Origin: Saccharum officinarum | Taxonomy: Eukaryota > Streptophyta > Magnoliopsida > Poales > Poaceae | Assembly (NCBI GenBank): GCA_020631735.1 | Contig: CM036197.1 | Location: 45,369,880-45,433,879, forward strand | Direction: 5' to 3' | DNA length: 64,000 nt | In this document: piece after piece, positions 47,881-61,125 of the stretch | How positions within the stretch are numbered: the stretch's first letter is position 1 | Layout of the letters: each line of letters opens with the position of its first letter | The notes under the pieces: model-generated | The model's input: the letters and a program-made list of their open reading frames with translations, nothing else | What the model was told of the DNA's origin: nothing | Database searches by the model: none | Program-made: the position numbers and the translations under genes

Positions 47881-50435
47881 GAATGAGAGGGACGGGGTCA
47901 GGAGGATACGGTAGTCATTTTGTCGTGCTACTGTAGACCTATCGGCTAGCGGATAACCGACAGGGACTTGTCGGTCCCCGCGCGGCCGATAGGACTATCG
48001 GCCCGATACAAACGACCCCGCGGCGCGCGGACGATAGGCCTTGCCGGGACGGTCGCTTGAATCCTGTCAGCACTCCAGGAGCCGATTGGCCTCTGGCCGG
48101 CTGCCCTGCCAGCAACTGGATTTGCATTTTTTTAATCAAATGTTATATTTACAATTAATCATTAGAAAAATATTATTTAAAAAATCCTAGGCGCCGCGTG
48201 GTATAGGTATTGCGCCGTGACTTTAATTTCTTCAGTTATCAGCAAAGCTGAACATTTCTTGCAGTCGTCTCTTATATTTCCTTCCTGTCCTACGTGAATG
48301 CTTGATGCAGCAAACCTTGGCGAGTCACGACTCACGAGGTGTCGTGTTCGCTGCGTGCGCACGAGGCTAGCTATTTGTCTACATCTTACATCCACTGGCC
48401 CTGGCCGTGTCATACCTGCCGTCGGGGATTGGGATCCCACGCATCATGTAACCTACGTTCATCCCTTCTGAATAAAATGCGTGCGCTCTGACGACGGGTT
48501 CCTCACTGTCACTGATCACTGCAGTAATTTGACACGGCCCTTGTTAAATAATAAATGAGATGATAAGAGGTTAAAGTAATAGCATCATCATCCAATCCGA
48601 CACCTCCTAGATGTGAAAGGGATATTTGGTAGAACCTTTGCCGGATGCCGGCCACTATCGCATCACACTGTATCGTGTCCGCAAAGTTCAGTGAAGAATC
48701 TCTTATCTCTGTATTCTAGTTTTGCTTCATGTTAGAATAATGTATAGTTGATTCGTTTTGGTTTCAGTCCCTCTAAGTTTCAAATCCTTTATGTTTTATG
48801 ATGGTTTCCCCAAAGTCTGGTCTGTCCATAACGGAGAAAAGAACAAGCGGATTTTTTGTCATGCATGGTTGTTGGATATGAGGAATTGGCCATGGTCAAG
48901 TTTGTTAGTCCTTTTCAGTTCAATCACAAAACGGGCTGCTGCTATTTTTCTGGAGAACCTGTCAAGTCCACAGTATCTACATCTAATTAAGCGCCATGCG
49001 CAGTTCAGGCTTCTTCTCAACTTTCAGGTTTAGGAACCACCTGGCGTGATTCTAGCATAAATTCAGATGAAGTGAAACCAAACCATGGAGTCCACCTGCA
49101 CAGCATGCTCTGATATATTGCAGATCGTACGCGCCCAAGCTGGAAGCTGAGGAAGCCGAGGTGCGTGCGTGCTTGCATGTATTGCAATTGAGGATTCAGC
49201 CTTCCATTCCATTAGTTTTGTTGTGAAAACAAAACCGGAAACCGCTCAGGTACCAAAACTATGTGCTCTGACAGCGAACAAGTCAGAGACTCGCTGTACA
49301 GGTGACGTCAAGTATGCCACGTGATGTTGCCTATTTGGCTGATGCAGAAAACACTAGTCAGGCACGGTGAAATCCACTGTTTCTAGTTCTCACAATTCAA
49401 CGAGATCAAACTAGATTAATCGGGCTCTCTAGTTGAGACACATCAACTTGTATACAACAGCTGAGATATACATATTTTAGTGGTATTATTATCACTTGGG
49501 CTGGACATAGTATAATGTAGGCTTCTCCCATATCCTAATTTATAAAGGGTTAACGCATGCACTCACACCAGTTCAATTCGTAGGTCCATCAGTTAATACT
49601 AAGTTAAAAATGGATGATGCTAAGTTAAAAATTGAGCCGTTGTGTAGAAAAAATGGATGATGCTAAGTTAATACTATAACATTATCCAATCCGACATCTG
49701 ACAGTCTCCAAATTGCAATGTGAAAGGAATAGCTCACAGGATCTTTGGCCATGATGCATCATTGTACGTGTTTATCTCTCAGGATCCGGTGTAGTTTCTG
49801 ACTCTTGAAATCCATCTAATAAGTGTATCAGCCTGTCCAGTTGAGACGCCACAACTTGCGTACAAAGAAGCTGAGGTAGTGCTTTGGACTGGACATAAGA
49901 TTCCAGGCACGCGCCTTGGATTAACAGAAATGACACTGCAAAATGACAGGATGACAGGAATCTGTACAGACAATACAAGCGCGGAACTCAAAGCTCAAGT
50001 TGGCGCACGTCTGCTCTATCCTGTCCTCAGCGTCCATGTGCCGTGTGTGCGTGCACCGTGCTGTCGAATTCCCAGCGATTTTGCAATTGCAGTCCGGAGA
50101 GCCTGAACGGCTACAAAACTGCAGTGCATGTGCAGGAACCAAAACAATGTGCGACAGTATCATGCACTGCTCTGAGCCTCTGAAACATTTCTCTGAATCG
50201 CTGATCTAGCTGTTCATTCTTCTTTCCTCATTTCCTCTACCTGGCTTTATGATTACATGGCATGCCCACATGCAAATATGCTGCCACGTCAGATGCTCAG
50301 GACTCAACTTAGCCCTCACGGGAGGAAAAAAATTGCATGAAAAACTGTATGCACCGAGTCTCCGTGGAAACCTCCATCCGATGAAGGACGCATAACACAG
50401 TGGCAGGCTGACAGCACCCCATGACACCATCTGAT
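47881..50435. other. Intergenic between DPD1 and glycolate oxidase; inverted-repeat patch
   Basis: At about 47938-48055 there are several short inverted pairs (CCTATCGGC with GCCGATAGG, GGGACTTGTCGGTCCCC). The rest is AT-rich and quiet. GGATGATGCTAAGTTAA occurs twice near 49620-49670 as a direct repeat. No gene recognised. Confidence 0.45.
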
Positions 50436-51096
50436 CTGAGTGTTTAAATACCCACACGGCTGGCCACACCACGAGACCCCTGCTCCAATTCATCACTCCA
50501 AGGCCGGCACACGGGCGTCCGTCAGAGCCTCGGCCGCTTCCGCTTCCCTTGCGCGCTCAGTGAGTTCCCCAGGAACCTTCGCATCTGATCATTTCATTTC
50601 ATTCGGTCTAGTTTTTCCGGCCCTGTTTAAGCCCTTTTTCTTGTTTGGGTTCTTCTGCGCAAGGAAAGGATAGGGGTAATCGTTCCTCTCGCCTCTCGGT
50701 CGCTGGAATCAATTGGAGGCCTCAATTCGATCGGTTCCTGTCTTTGCACTGATGATTTATGTGATGCCCCTAGCTAGGCTACCTAAGAATGTCCCAAACT
50801 CTGAATCCGCGAATCACTCTGCTGTTGCGGTCTTGTTGCTTTGCCCCATGTTTTGATTGTGTTTTAACCTTCCTTGATTTCTCTGTACTGAACTATACGG
50901 CAACCCCCACTTGTTCTTGTTATTTTTCATCATCAGTCTCAAAAGAACATCATTGTATTGTTCTGAATTCTTATGATGGAAAGTGAATTCTTATTATGGA
51001 AAGTGGAATATGTGGTATTAGCAGATCAGAGAAGTTGTCTGAAGTCTGAACTGCCGATGAACTGGAACTAACTGTGAGGAATTGTCTGGCAGAGAC
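50436..51096 (+). promoter_or_regulatory. Core promoter, leader exon and leader intron of the glycolate oxidase gene
   Basis: A TATA-like TTTAAATACCC lies near 50443. A leader exon would follow, ending at 50559 (GCGCGCTCA then GTGAGT). The leader intron runs 50560-51092 and its acceptor (TTGTCTGGCAG) sits four bases before the ATG at 51097. The start site is inferred. Confidence 0.6.
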
Positions 51097-54052
51097 ATGG
51101 AGCTGATCACAAATGTCACCGAGTATGAGAAGCTCGCCAAGGAGAAGCTGCCGAAGATGGTGTACGACTACTATGCCTCCGGCGCAGAAGATCAGTGGAC
51201 GCTCAAGGAGAACAGGGAGGCCTTCTCCAGAATTCTGTAAGCCAAAGCTACCTTCCAAAACAGTAGGTTTTAGCCGTATTCGATTGGTAGCACACCGCTG
51301 CTTCAACTGTTCTTGTTTTTACTCACGTCAGCAGCTAATAATTCACTGAAAGTCAGGAACTTTATGGAAAACGTTAAAAAAAACAAGTATACAAGGATGA
51401 GATATATTTTTTGATATCGTGTTTTGCTTTCTATAAAAGCAGATTTTATCTCCATAAAAATATATATTTTTGATAAAAGTGTCATGTGACAAGAAAACAT
51501 ATACTCTTATTTTAAGTTTTTGAGAGCGTATAGGATAATGCATGAGGTGCCTCTCCAATCCTTGTGGAAAATGCATAGCTTCATGATAACAATTAGTCTG
51601 AGGTCACTTTTTCCAATTGTTTAGTTTAAGCGGATAAAATCACCTTTCATTAATAAAAGTAAATGGTAGAAAAGTGGACCAATCACATGGAGTAGAGGAC
51701 AAGAGATCAGATGTGTCTTGTGACTTGTGGCCTGCATGGTCAAAAGAAGATGGCAACTTCACTAGGAACTCTCAGATACGACATTTGACATTAGAAATGC
51801 ATGGACATGTGCAAAATTATTGTCCTTGCAGGTCTCAGCTCTTCGGTCATGTATCTCAACTCTGAATTTTCATACAGATGATGTTGAGTATGGCATTTGG
51901 CATATTTGTAGACCTTTATCTCCAAGACTTTTTGCTCACTAACTCTAGAACCATTCCCATGTGTGACAAGAGTAAGAGTTAATTTATCCACAACACAAAC
52001 ATTGACATCGATTCAAGTTTGAGAAAAGGAGACGTTAATCGCGGCACAAATTGTACCAATCCCTCTTGGCCTCCTTTGTTCTCTGAGAAGTGAGAACCTC
52101 ATTCTGTGCTTCCTTGTGGAAATGATTACAGGTTTCGACCACGGATACTGATTGACGTCTCCCATATCGACATGGCCACAAACGTTCTGGGCTTCAACAT
52201 TTCCATGCCTATCATGATTGCTCCTTCAGCCATGCAGAAAATGGCTCATCCTGATGGTTCAGACGAGTGCTAAATTACGATTTTCTACTCATTTTTCCAA
52301 AGGAAAGTTCTCATGCAGAAATTATCTGGAATGCAGGAGAGCTTGCTACGGCAAGAGCAGCAGCCTCTGCAGGAACAATAATGGTTTGAAATATCACACT
52401 GCTTGTGGCACCTCAGTAATGACCCAAACACTAATCAATTGTGCTGATCCTATGACTGATCTTATGGTTTTTTTTTCAGACATTGTCCTCATGGTCTACT
52501 TCCAGCGTTGAAGAGGTCAACTCAGTTGGGCCAGGGATACGTTTCTTCCAGCTCTATGTATGCATTATCTGCATGAACTTGCAATCATTGCTTATGCTCT
52601 GTTCATCACACTGATCTTACCATGAATCATCTGTCTCCATCAGGTCTACAAGGACAGGAATATAGTACGGCAACTCGTGAAAAGGGCCGAATTGGCTGGC
52701 TTTAAGGCTATTGCACTCACTGTAGATACTCCAATACTTGGCCGCAGGGAAGCTGATATAAAAAACAGGTGCGAATCTAACAACTGAACCCAGTGTGCAG
52801 GATGAATGTTCATTGTTTCTATTAGGAGTCCAATACACGCTGCATATGTACTCTGAAACCATGCAGATTCACCTTACCTCCACATCTGACGTTGAAAAAC
52901 TTTGAAGCGCTGGATCTTGGCACGATGGACAAGGTTACCTGAAAACTGAGCTTGACATAGGGCTATAAAAATGCATTTATTTCTTCAGGTTTTCTTACCA
53001 AATATCTCTTGATGTGTCAGACAAACGACTCTGGCCTTGCTTCCTATGTTGCTGGTCAAGTTGATCGCACTCTTTCCTGGAAGGTATTATCTGCACACCC
53101 TAGCATCCTAGTTTCAGATAACAGCTAATCTGAAGTTTGACATAAATGGAAGATGCACTCACAAAAACACAAATGCAATAGTGTCTCACTTCTACTTGCA
53201 TTCAAGTGTTCTAGTATGTGGCAATAAAATGCTGATAAGTAGCAATACAACAAACAGGACATCAAGTGGCTGCAGACAATTACCTCGTTGCCGATCTTAG
53301 TGAAAGGGGTCGTGACCGCAGAAGACAGTAAGTGTTCAGTTTCAGACTTTCAGACTTTGAGGTGCAGCTTCAGTTTCGCATCAGCATTAAACATATACGC
53401 AATGCAGCTAGACTTGCAATTGAATATGGCGCTGCTGGGATCATTGTGTCCAATCACGGCGCACGCCAGCTAGATTATGTTCCTGCAACTATCAGCTGCC
53501 TGGAAGAGGTACGCTAACTATCCTTCTGTATTCAGATTCAGAGCTTCAGTGGTTACGTTTTCAGAGACAGCTTCAGTATGAATAGCCGAGTCTTCAGAAG
53601 AAGCTTTGCTTGTGCTTCCTGGCTTTCCATCTTCCATGTCTGCTGAGGTTTTTACGAGAAGTGCCCCGTGAATTCATCAGGTCGTCAGGGAAGCGAAAGG
53701 CCGGCTGCCGGTGTTCCTCGATGGCGGCGTCCGCCGTGGCACGGACGTGTTCAAGGCCCTGGCGTTGGGAGCTTCAGGAGTGTTCGTAAGGACGACACAC
53801 CCACTGGCCACTGCTAACACTGTTACTTCGTTCAAGCTCGACACGTGACACTGTTGCTTGGTGCTGCAGATCGGCCGGCCGGTGCTGTTCTCGCTGGCAG
53901 TGGACGGCGAGGCCGGCGTGCGGAAGGTGCTGCAGATGCTGAGGGACGAGCTGGAGCTCACCATGGCGCTCAGCGGCTGCACGTCGCTCAGGGAGATCAC
54001 CCGCGCCCACGTCATCACCGACAGCGACAGGATCCGCCGCTCGCGGCTGTAG
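51097..54052 (+). CDS. GLO: Peroxisomal (S)-2-hydroxy-acid oxidase (glycolate oxidase), FMN-dependent
   Basis: It oxidises glycolate (or related 2-hydroxy acids) to glyoxylate with O2 and yields H2O2 in the peroxisome, an early photorespiratory step. Coding exons are 51097-51236, 52132-52256, 52337-52383, 52480-52557, 52644-52768, 52867-52933, 53021-53083, 53258-53327, 53408-53508, 53681-53785 and 53870-54052. They sum to 1104 nt, giving 367 aa, the family length. Catalytic and FMN residues are in place: Tyr25 in [15 protein letters not shown], Tyr130 in FFQLYVYKD, Asp158 in LTVDTP, Lys231 in LVKGV, and His255 and Arg258 in [15 protein letters not shown]. The C terminus is RRSRL, a PTS1. Residue 161 is Ile (DTPILGRRE), where plant enzymes normally have Arg. 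The protein resembles the rice GLO3/GLO4-type forms with an SRL tail. Substrate preference is not decided by sequence alone. Intron 1 (895 bp) is AT-rich. Confidence 0.96.
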
Positions 54053-54368
54053 AATGTACAGTTCAGCTCAGCATGTTGGTCTCGACTGAACTGTCCTAAT
54101 TCTAGATACCGCTAGCTGTTATGCTCTCATTTTTACGTTATGCAAATAAGGAAGCTGCGTGTGTGTGTGCACCTGTTGATGACGTTTGTTTGCACCGCAG
54201 TCGTAGTTGGCTAGTTGCCAGTGTTGATTGGCGTTCTGTTTTTATTTTTATTTTTATTTTTTTTAAACAATTGGTGGTTGGTTTGGGTTTCGACACATGC
54301 AAAGGAGTTTATGAGATCTGGGGCCGGTTTAATGATACACTAGTCCATCAATGTGTGTTTCGTATAAA

Positions 54369-55830
54369 CTAGCTCGATAGAGCGCGCTTCGCTGCGCGGG
54401 CGACGGGACAAATAGTGAATGGACAGTATCAAATAGTAAGCGAATAGTGTGAAAACAATGCCTAATGTTAAACTAATTTGTTATACTTAGTACGTAACTC
54501 GGAGAAAAATAACCTTGTTTTTTTTCCATACACTGTAGAGGCAGACTAATTTGTTGCTTAGTAGGTAACCTGCAGAAAAAAATGTTGGAGCAAAAAAAAA
54601 CAAATAAAGAAAAAGTGAACGCTACAGTAGCAAACAACGCTTCATACACTGAGAGAGCAAAATTTTATTCCTCGTTGAGGGATCACTTTATTTATAATTT
54701 TAGGAATCATAAGTATCTGATGTTGCGACTCCTTGCATTGGAATGATAATAATATTTTCAATGGACAAAAATTACGAAAATGCTACGTACAAGACGTCCG
54801 TCCGTCCAGACGCCACTTCGTGGGCCTGCATACCAGCCAAATAAATCTCTGATCCGCATCCACTTGTTTTTTATTACGGTATTCATGTCTGTCTCTTCCG
54901 TTACGTCGGTTGGATAAGGAAAGGAGGAGACGAGAGACCTGCTCCGCATGTCGACGGTGACCCTGCCTACTCCTGCTCCGTCGGCCGCCTTGCTGCTCCT
55001 GCTCTGTGGCCTGCTCTGTCGTCGACGATCACCTCGTGCTGCTCCTTCCCTTACTCCACCGTGCCGCCCCACTACTTCCTGCCGCTGCTTCTGCTCTACG
55101 GCCCGCTTCGCCTGACGGCGCGGGCACTGCCGTGCCCATGCGTGGCAACCGTTCCCTCGGCCGCCAGCTAGCCACTGAGGCCGTTGCGTAAGGAGAAGCG
55201 TCGAGCCCTGGCGCGGAAGCCCTCCAGCCTCGCCTCCTGCTATGGCTGCGGCGCCCCGATGCAGACGGCGGAGGAGGTTGCACCGAGATACAATGCATGT
55301 TACAAGTGTATATTTCAAATGTTTCAGATGTTTTAGAGTTATGTTGCAAGTGTTTCATTGAATGTCGTAAAAGTAGATCGGGATTTTGCACATATTGCAA
55401 TGGACTATACATTAATGTTTCAAGTATATGTTCCAAATGTTTCATCTGTTTCAGATGTACGTTGCAAGTGTTTCATTTGGATGTTGCAAAACTAGATCGA
55501 GATGTTCCATATATATGCAAGTGTTTTTATAAGTATGTTGCAAGTGTTTCATCTTGATGTTTGCATATGTTTGCAATGGCTACACACATGTTTTCAAGAT
55601 TTTTCTAGTGTTTTGCAAGTATTTCGGATGTATTTTGCAAGTGTTTTATCTGGATGTGGCAAAAGTAGATCGGGTGTTGCACATGTTGCAATGCGCGTGA
55701 GAAGCGAGGGGGCGCGGGCTCCATGTGGGTGCGTGAAAATGCAGGCTGCCAGGCTCGGGCAGGGGCCAAGGAAACGGGAGTGCAGAGCGGGCATCTGTCA
55801 AAACATCCGGGTGCTAGCATTGCCACAAAA
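54369..55830 (-). mobile_element. Helitron 3' terminus (minus orientation) and associated sequence
   Basis: On the minus strand the sequence reads CGCGC, AGCGAA, GCGCG, then CTCTATCGAG, then CTAG (ending at 54369) followed by T. This is a clean Helitron 3' end about 300 bp downstream of the glycolate oxidase stop. The element extends rightwards through AT-rich sequence and a GC-rich block (about 54900-55290). I could not find its 5' TC end, so the right limit given is only where related sequence fades. Confidence 0.6.
55320..55820 (+). repeat. Degenerate TGTTGCAAGTGTTTCA array
   Basis: The phrase ATGTTGCAAGTGTTTCAT and variants recur about every 25-70 bases, interspersed with AAAGTAGATCGGGATGTTGC. 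It ends in GC-rich sequence with ACATCCGGGTGCTAGCAT near 55800. The motif set matches the array at 22990-23700, so these are copies of one repeat family. No protein-coding sense. Confidence 0.6.
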
Positions 55831-56159
55831 ATTATTATTAAATATATTTTATCTCTTAATTTCTTTTATAATATGTTGCCATTTGTCGAAGAATCCATAT
55901 CATTTTAGAGTCACCTCGAAAACAATCTACTTATGCAAGTTTTAGTATTATAAACATGTATTATGTTTTTAGACAAAATAAACAAGTATTATTGACTAAT
56001 TGTTGACGAGTTTATAAAATTTGACTTTTTCCCATACAAAACACGTTTATCATTCCACGATGGAGGATGTTTCATATCTAAGACTAATAAAGTTTACCTA
56101 GATCTATATTTAATTGAGCTTTCTTTTTTCTTTGTTCATTTTCTATATGTACTTTGTAT

Positions 56160-56415
56160 TACATCTGTTCCTAAAAGAATGCAACTATAGGTTGCATGAC
56201 AGTTAAAGTAATTTATGTTTGACCAAGTTTCTAGTAAATAATATTCACAATTATGACTCAAAACCAATTTATTATGAAAACATATTTCGTAATTAATCTA
56301 ATGATATGTATTTTATATTATAAATAATTATACTTTTTTATCTATAATTGGTCAAACTTAATATACTAAAACGTGATACCGTTCCAGAATTGCATTTTTT
56401 TTGGGACGGAGGGAG
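56160..56415. mobile_element. Stowaway-type MITE
   Basis: The right end GGGACGGAGGGAG is followed by TA. The left end is worn (CATCTGTTCCTAAAAGAATG). The arms share GCAACTATAGG-like and inverse sequence, and the interior has GGTCAAACTTAATATA mirrored by TTTGACCAAGTTTCTAG. Confidence 0.7.
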
Positions 56416-56831
56416 TAATAATCACTATCAAGATGTGATAGTTATAAATTTACTGATCAACATGTTTTTTTTCATCTATATCCATAGTATTTTTTGTTTG
56501 CATTAATATACATTTAGTTGAAATTTTAGCTTAAAATATAGTATCTCTTTCCAGGGTCGGTGGTTATATCTTTATAATTTTTGTGAAAATTTTAGAATTT
56601 TTTCTAGCGCTTGTTGCGCAACGTGGAGATTCCGTTGGACCTTTGGTTAGAACATTGGATAAGAACCAGAAAAGTAATAGTAATGTATACTTACAATCCT
56701 TCTTCAGTGTCAAAACAGTGTTGGAAAAACCAGATCACGCCAAGGGATGGCAATGGATCTACCCGATGGATATTTGATCTATCAGCGACGGGCATGGGAT
56801 AATTTCTCTATGGGTAGGGATCTAAATGGTA

Positions 56832-57085
56832 CTCCCTCCCTTCTAAAATATAAAGAATCCATTTTTTCCCAAGTCAAACTATAATAACTTTAACCAAGTT
56901 TATAGAAAAGGAGAAAATATGCAGAACTTGAAATTAACTTAACTAGATATATTATAGAATATATTTTGAATTTTGATAATACACCTCTTTGATGTGGTAG
57001 ATGTTAATATTCTTTTCTATAAATTTGGTTAAAATTACTATAGTTTAACTTAGAGCATAATTCATTATATTTCAGGACAGAGGAG
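56832..57085. mobile_element. Stowaway-type MITE
   Basis: Left end CTCCCTCCCTTCTAAAATAT and right end ATATTTCAGGACAGAGGAG are flanked by TA at 56830-56831 and 57086-57087. The arms include AAACTATAATAACTTTAACC and its complement. Confidence 0.8.
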
Positions 57086-58242
57086 TATACTCTCCCACCC
57101 GCCAGCCCTCCAGTCCTCTACTATCGCCCCATGCACGCAAACGCATTTATCGCCGCCTTCAGCGCCACAGTGAGAGAGACCTAGTAAGGTGGTGAGGGTT
57201 TGACGGAGCACAACTCGTTAGTCGCTAGCTAGTTGGCTAATAATTAATTAAAGATTTGATAAAAATTAGTCTAGATTAGTTGTAGTATATCCATACAACA
57301 GAGCTAATTGGTGAGCTAATTTTTTAAGCTAAGTTTGTAACTAGCTGGTAGCTAACTACCCAACCAACCATACCTAATTTAGTCTATTTTTAGGCTTAAC
57401 TATTGTATCAACCATGTCCTAATCATGCCCAACGGAAACCAAACTCAGATAGAATAAAGATGATCCAATTTGGGCAAAAAGTTAACCGAACATATATAAC
57501 AAAATAAAGTTTTTGATGGTCAACAAAAGCAAATCAGTTCAAAGTTCCGAAAATTATCCTTAGGTTCCGAAATTAACCCTGTCTGGCTTGCTCCGACTCC
57601 GACCAGGCGACCACTCTCCGCCTCGCCCGTCCGCAGGCCGTCACCTGCCCCCGCCTCGGCGCACGCACGGCGAGGCATCCGCTAGGCCCGACGGCTCCGC
57701 TCGAACCAGCAGTCCAGCACCAGCGCCGATGCTGCCGCCCCTAGTTCCAACTACAGCCGCCGGCCGCCGCCTCCCCCAACTGAACTGACGGAGGCATCGC
57801 ATCATTTTTCCTCGCCGGATGCCCGGAGCCAGTCAGTATCCATCCGCGTCATGCCGAACCGTTTCATCCTACTAAGTGCCTGGTAGTTCTCAGTCTATCG
57901 CTATCACAACCAACAGCTTCATCGCCTACTGGCTACTGCTGCGGGAAGGGATGGCGAACTCGTCACCGATAGCTACAGAGCGTCGAATTCCACAGCCGAA
58001 CAGCAGGTACGAACAATTCAGCCACGAATTTACTTCGAGCACAAGTGCTCCTGTCTGATACTCGACGCATTATTGCAGAAATCGAGATATTTTAGAAAGC
58101 CTACTGCACTGTCATTGTCGGTCAGTGCTGATAGATAAGATATTCAGATACCAATCACATTATCCTCGCAGAGGACGAAATTGGTTACCAAAGACCAAAC
58201 GCTTTCCAGCATATGCATGCAAAGTACGAAATTGGTTAGTAC
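57086..58242. other. Intergenic, nothing recognised
   Basis: 57200-57430 is AT-rich with TAGCTAGTTGGCTAAT-like palindromic pieces, perhaps another worn MITE. 57550-57790 is GC-rich with a Pro-rich frame but no family match. CGAAATTGGTTA occurs twice (near 58178 and 58228), close to the copia LTR end. Confidence 0.45.
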
Positions 58243-58714
58243 TGTAAGATCTATCGAATCAGCTAGATGTAGATCAGCGGGTATAAACTCTTTTATTTGA
58301 TATGAACAAGTAGAGATCTAGAACATCAGAGAGGGAGGAGATGAGAGGGTTCGGCGTGTCTGACCATCGGTCTTGGAAGAGGAGGCCGACATGGCGACGG
58401 TGTAGAGGTCGCAGTGAAGTCCGGCCATGGTGAAGTAGTGGGACGCAGTGTAGCGGCGTCGATGTCCAGTGATGACGATGAAGGCGGTGGAGCTTTCCGT
58501 CGCTCACAGCACTCCTCTCGATCGGACTAGGGACGGAGGTGGACAATTACTGTCACAGTGAACCTCGTAGTGCGAGCTCCTGCCCCCACCTCCTCTTTAT
58601 TGTGCTGCGCGACGGGGCCCACCAGCCGTGTCATTGGGCTGGCGTCCCGATCAGGACGCGACCAAGGGGTCCGTCTCGACCGTTGGGTCAAGACGGATGA
58701 GATAAATTCTAACA
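58243..58714 (-). repeat. 3' LTR of a Ty1/copia element (472 bp)
   Basis: On the minus strand it begins TGTTAGAATTTATCTCATCC and ends GATAGATCTTACA, so it has TG...CA ends. It is preceded by a purine-rich tract (AAGGGGAGAA) expected of the polypurine primer next to a 3' LTR. The base composition changes sharply at both borders. The left flank is AGTAC; the matching target copy would lie beyond the 5' LTR, which is not in view. Confidence 0.85.
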
Positions 58715-61030
58715 TTCTCCCCTTGATCTCATCTTATACTTTAAACTTTAAACTTAACTTTATACTTATTTCTTTTACCATTCCATCACAGATCAGTGCA
58801 TAGAGCGTGCCTCATCGTCACGGTCAGTCGCCGATAGATTTAACAGCTACAATACACATCTCTGATCTGAAATATATTGTTTAACTTTGGCCTTTTATTG
58901 TCCGAAAATCATAGGCTTTTCATAAACCCATGTCGACTGTGTGTTCTCTGAACGCACTGGGTGGGAAGCCTTTGATAAGCGGATCCGCAATCACTTACTT
59001 GTTACTTTTACGTTCAATACTTTTTAGTATGATTCCGGACTTTTTTCTTTACAACGTATAACTTTAATGTCAATGTATTTGGCAGCACACTTGACTCGTT
59101 GTCATTGGAGCAAACTACTTAAATGGTTATTACTGTTGACAACCATTATCAATTTCGGGTACAAGTTTCTTAACCATTTTGTCTGTCCCGCAGCCTCATA
59201 TCATGCTATACTATAACTTTGCATCACTATAATACTTAACTGTTTCTTTGGAGCTTTTCCACAATAAAACTCCAACTACGAGTGTTAGTTACTATGTGGT
59301 TTCACTAAACATCTCGTCAAATTTAATATTTTGTACCCACAACTGCTTGAGAGTACTTGTTCTTTCTCTCTTAGCATGAGGCCGACATTCTTAACTCCAT
59401 TCCAGTGATCTATTTTTGGACTGGACTTTTGCCAAAACAACTCGGATACGTGAACTATGTCAGGGTAAGGTCTTATCTGTGTACTCATTAAGCTTCAACA
59501 GCTGAAGTATATAGGACGTCCATCTATAATAATCTCATATTGCTTCTTGGAACACTAAAATTCCTAAAAAATATTACCCTTGACCATGGAACAGGCGTAG
59601 ATTTACCCGCATGGGTACTTTATTTCTTTAGAAACTTTTCTTAGCATGCCTATGTGATAGTCTTAATACCCCTTTTCTTCTATCTCGGTGAATTTCAATT
59701 CTTATAACGAGAGATATTTCACGAAGAACCTTGAGGACAAGAACTTCTTCTTATATAGTAGATTGACATCACCACTAACAAGTAAGATGTCATCCACATA
59801 TACAGGATTAGAAAATAAATTTCCCATTCTATAACTTTATATAACGCAATTGTCCTCTCATTCTCTTTAACCCAAAATTTCTAATTGACTCTTCAACTTT
59901 AAATGCCACTGTCTAGAGATTTGCTCTAGTCCATAAGAGATTTCTACAGGTGGCATCCCTTACGTTCTTTTCTTTCCATGATAAAACCTCTAGATTGTGC
60001 CATGTAATCATTTTCATATAAATCCCATTGGAAATGTCGTCTTTACTTTCATCTGATGTAACTCAGATCATGATGTACCACTAGCACTCATTATAATCTA
60101 TTCGTTCGCTTTGCGCAAAACTTTTGATTCAAGTCGCGCTCTACATCTTTACATTTTTCCCTTTGGAGTCACATTTTGTCTTGTAGACCCGTCATAGCCT
60201 ACTGTTTTGACTCCTTAGAAATTTATTCTAGATCCCAAAATATTATTGGTACTCATTGATATCTTTCTATATTCCCTTTGGTTCTTGCCATTTGGACGAG
60301 TGAACGTCTCTCATAGCTTCTTCAAATTAGGTGGGATTACCCTCCATTTGAATTTCACTAATATAGACTTTATAGTCATTAGAAAAATCTGATTTTTCTT
60401 ATTCTTTTAGACTTTTCTGGGGCCTCAACTACTAGCATTTCTTGATCTTTATTGCCAAAAGACAATTGATTATACAAGGTCCTATGTAACAAGATCATTG
60501 TTTACATTATTCATTTTCTTATGGAGTTAGGTGTCTTTGTACCATGCTCTCCCAGATTGTCCCATCTTCAAACTTTCTTATTTTGGATTTAATCTGCTAA
60601 AACTCATATGGTGCGTTTAGCATCACCTTAATAACTATGAACTCGTCCAGTATTTTGGGTTTAATCTGCTAAAACTCATATGGTGCGTTTCGCAAGTCAC
60701 GCTTACATGTCATTCTTATCTTAAGATTCATCTGTAACTTTCTGTTCTCCTTAAACTCATTGAGTGCTTAATTACTATGATATAATAGAAGAGCACTGCC
60801 AAGCACATGAGTCATCATAACTTTCTCCACCATGCAGGATAAATTAACATAAGTATTATGCCAACTTTATCCCGCCATGCGAGTATTTTCTCAAACTTTT
60901 CCCGCTATGCGGGTACTATCACAAACTTTTTCCCGCCATGCGAGATAATTTCTTGAAGGGACATAAATGTCAGGATTGGCTCATATTCAATCATCAAATT
61001 TAGGAATAAATCCGAATACTCTTTAACACA
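58715..61030 (-). pseudogene. Decayed Ty1/copia polyprotein
   Basis: Minus-strand coding traces only. The reverse transcriptase active site reads VYVDDILLVSGDVNLLYKKK (YVDD at 59789-59800). A downstream RT/RNase H segment reads PDIVHVSELFWQKSSPKIDH then WNGVKNV (near 59400), a worn form of the copia block with AHWNAVKNV. Stops and frame shifts are frequent everywhere. A GC-poor region near 60850-60950 repeats CCCGCCATGCG three times. The 5' LTR is not seen. Confidence 0.75.
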
Positions 61031-61125
61031 CATGCTTAATCTGACGTTGGTCAAATTAAACATGCATGTCACTTATTACATTTCATATCATGATAATAAG
61101 AGAGAAAAAAATTATATTACTTATT

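Noticed and set aside
48758..49033. A 91-codon plus-strand gene
   Set aside because: The sequence matches no family I know and has no supporting exons or promoter; likely chance.
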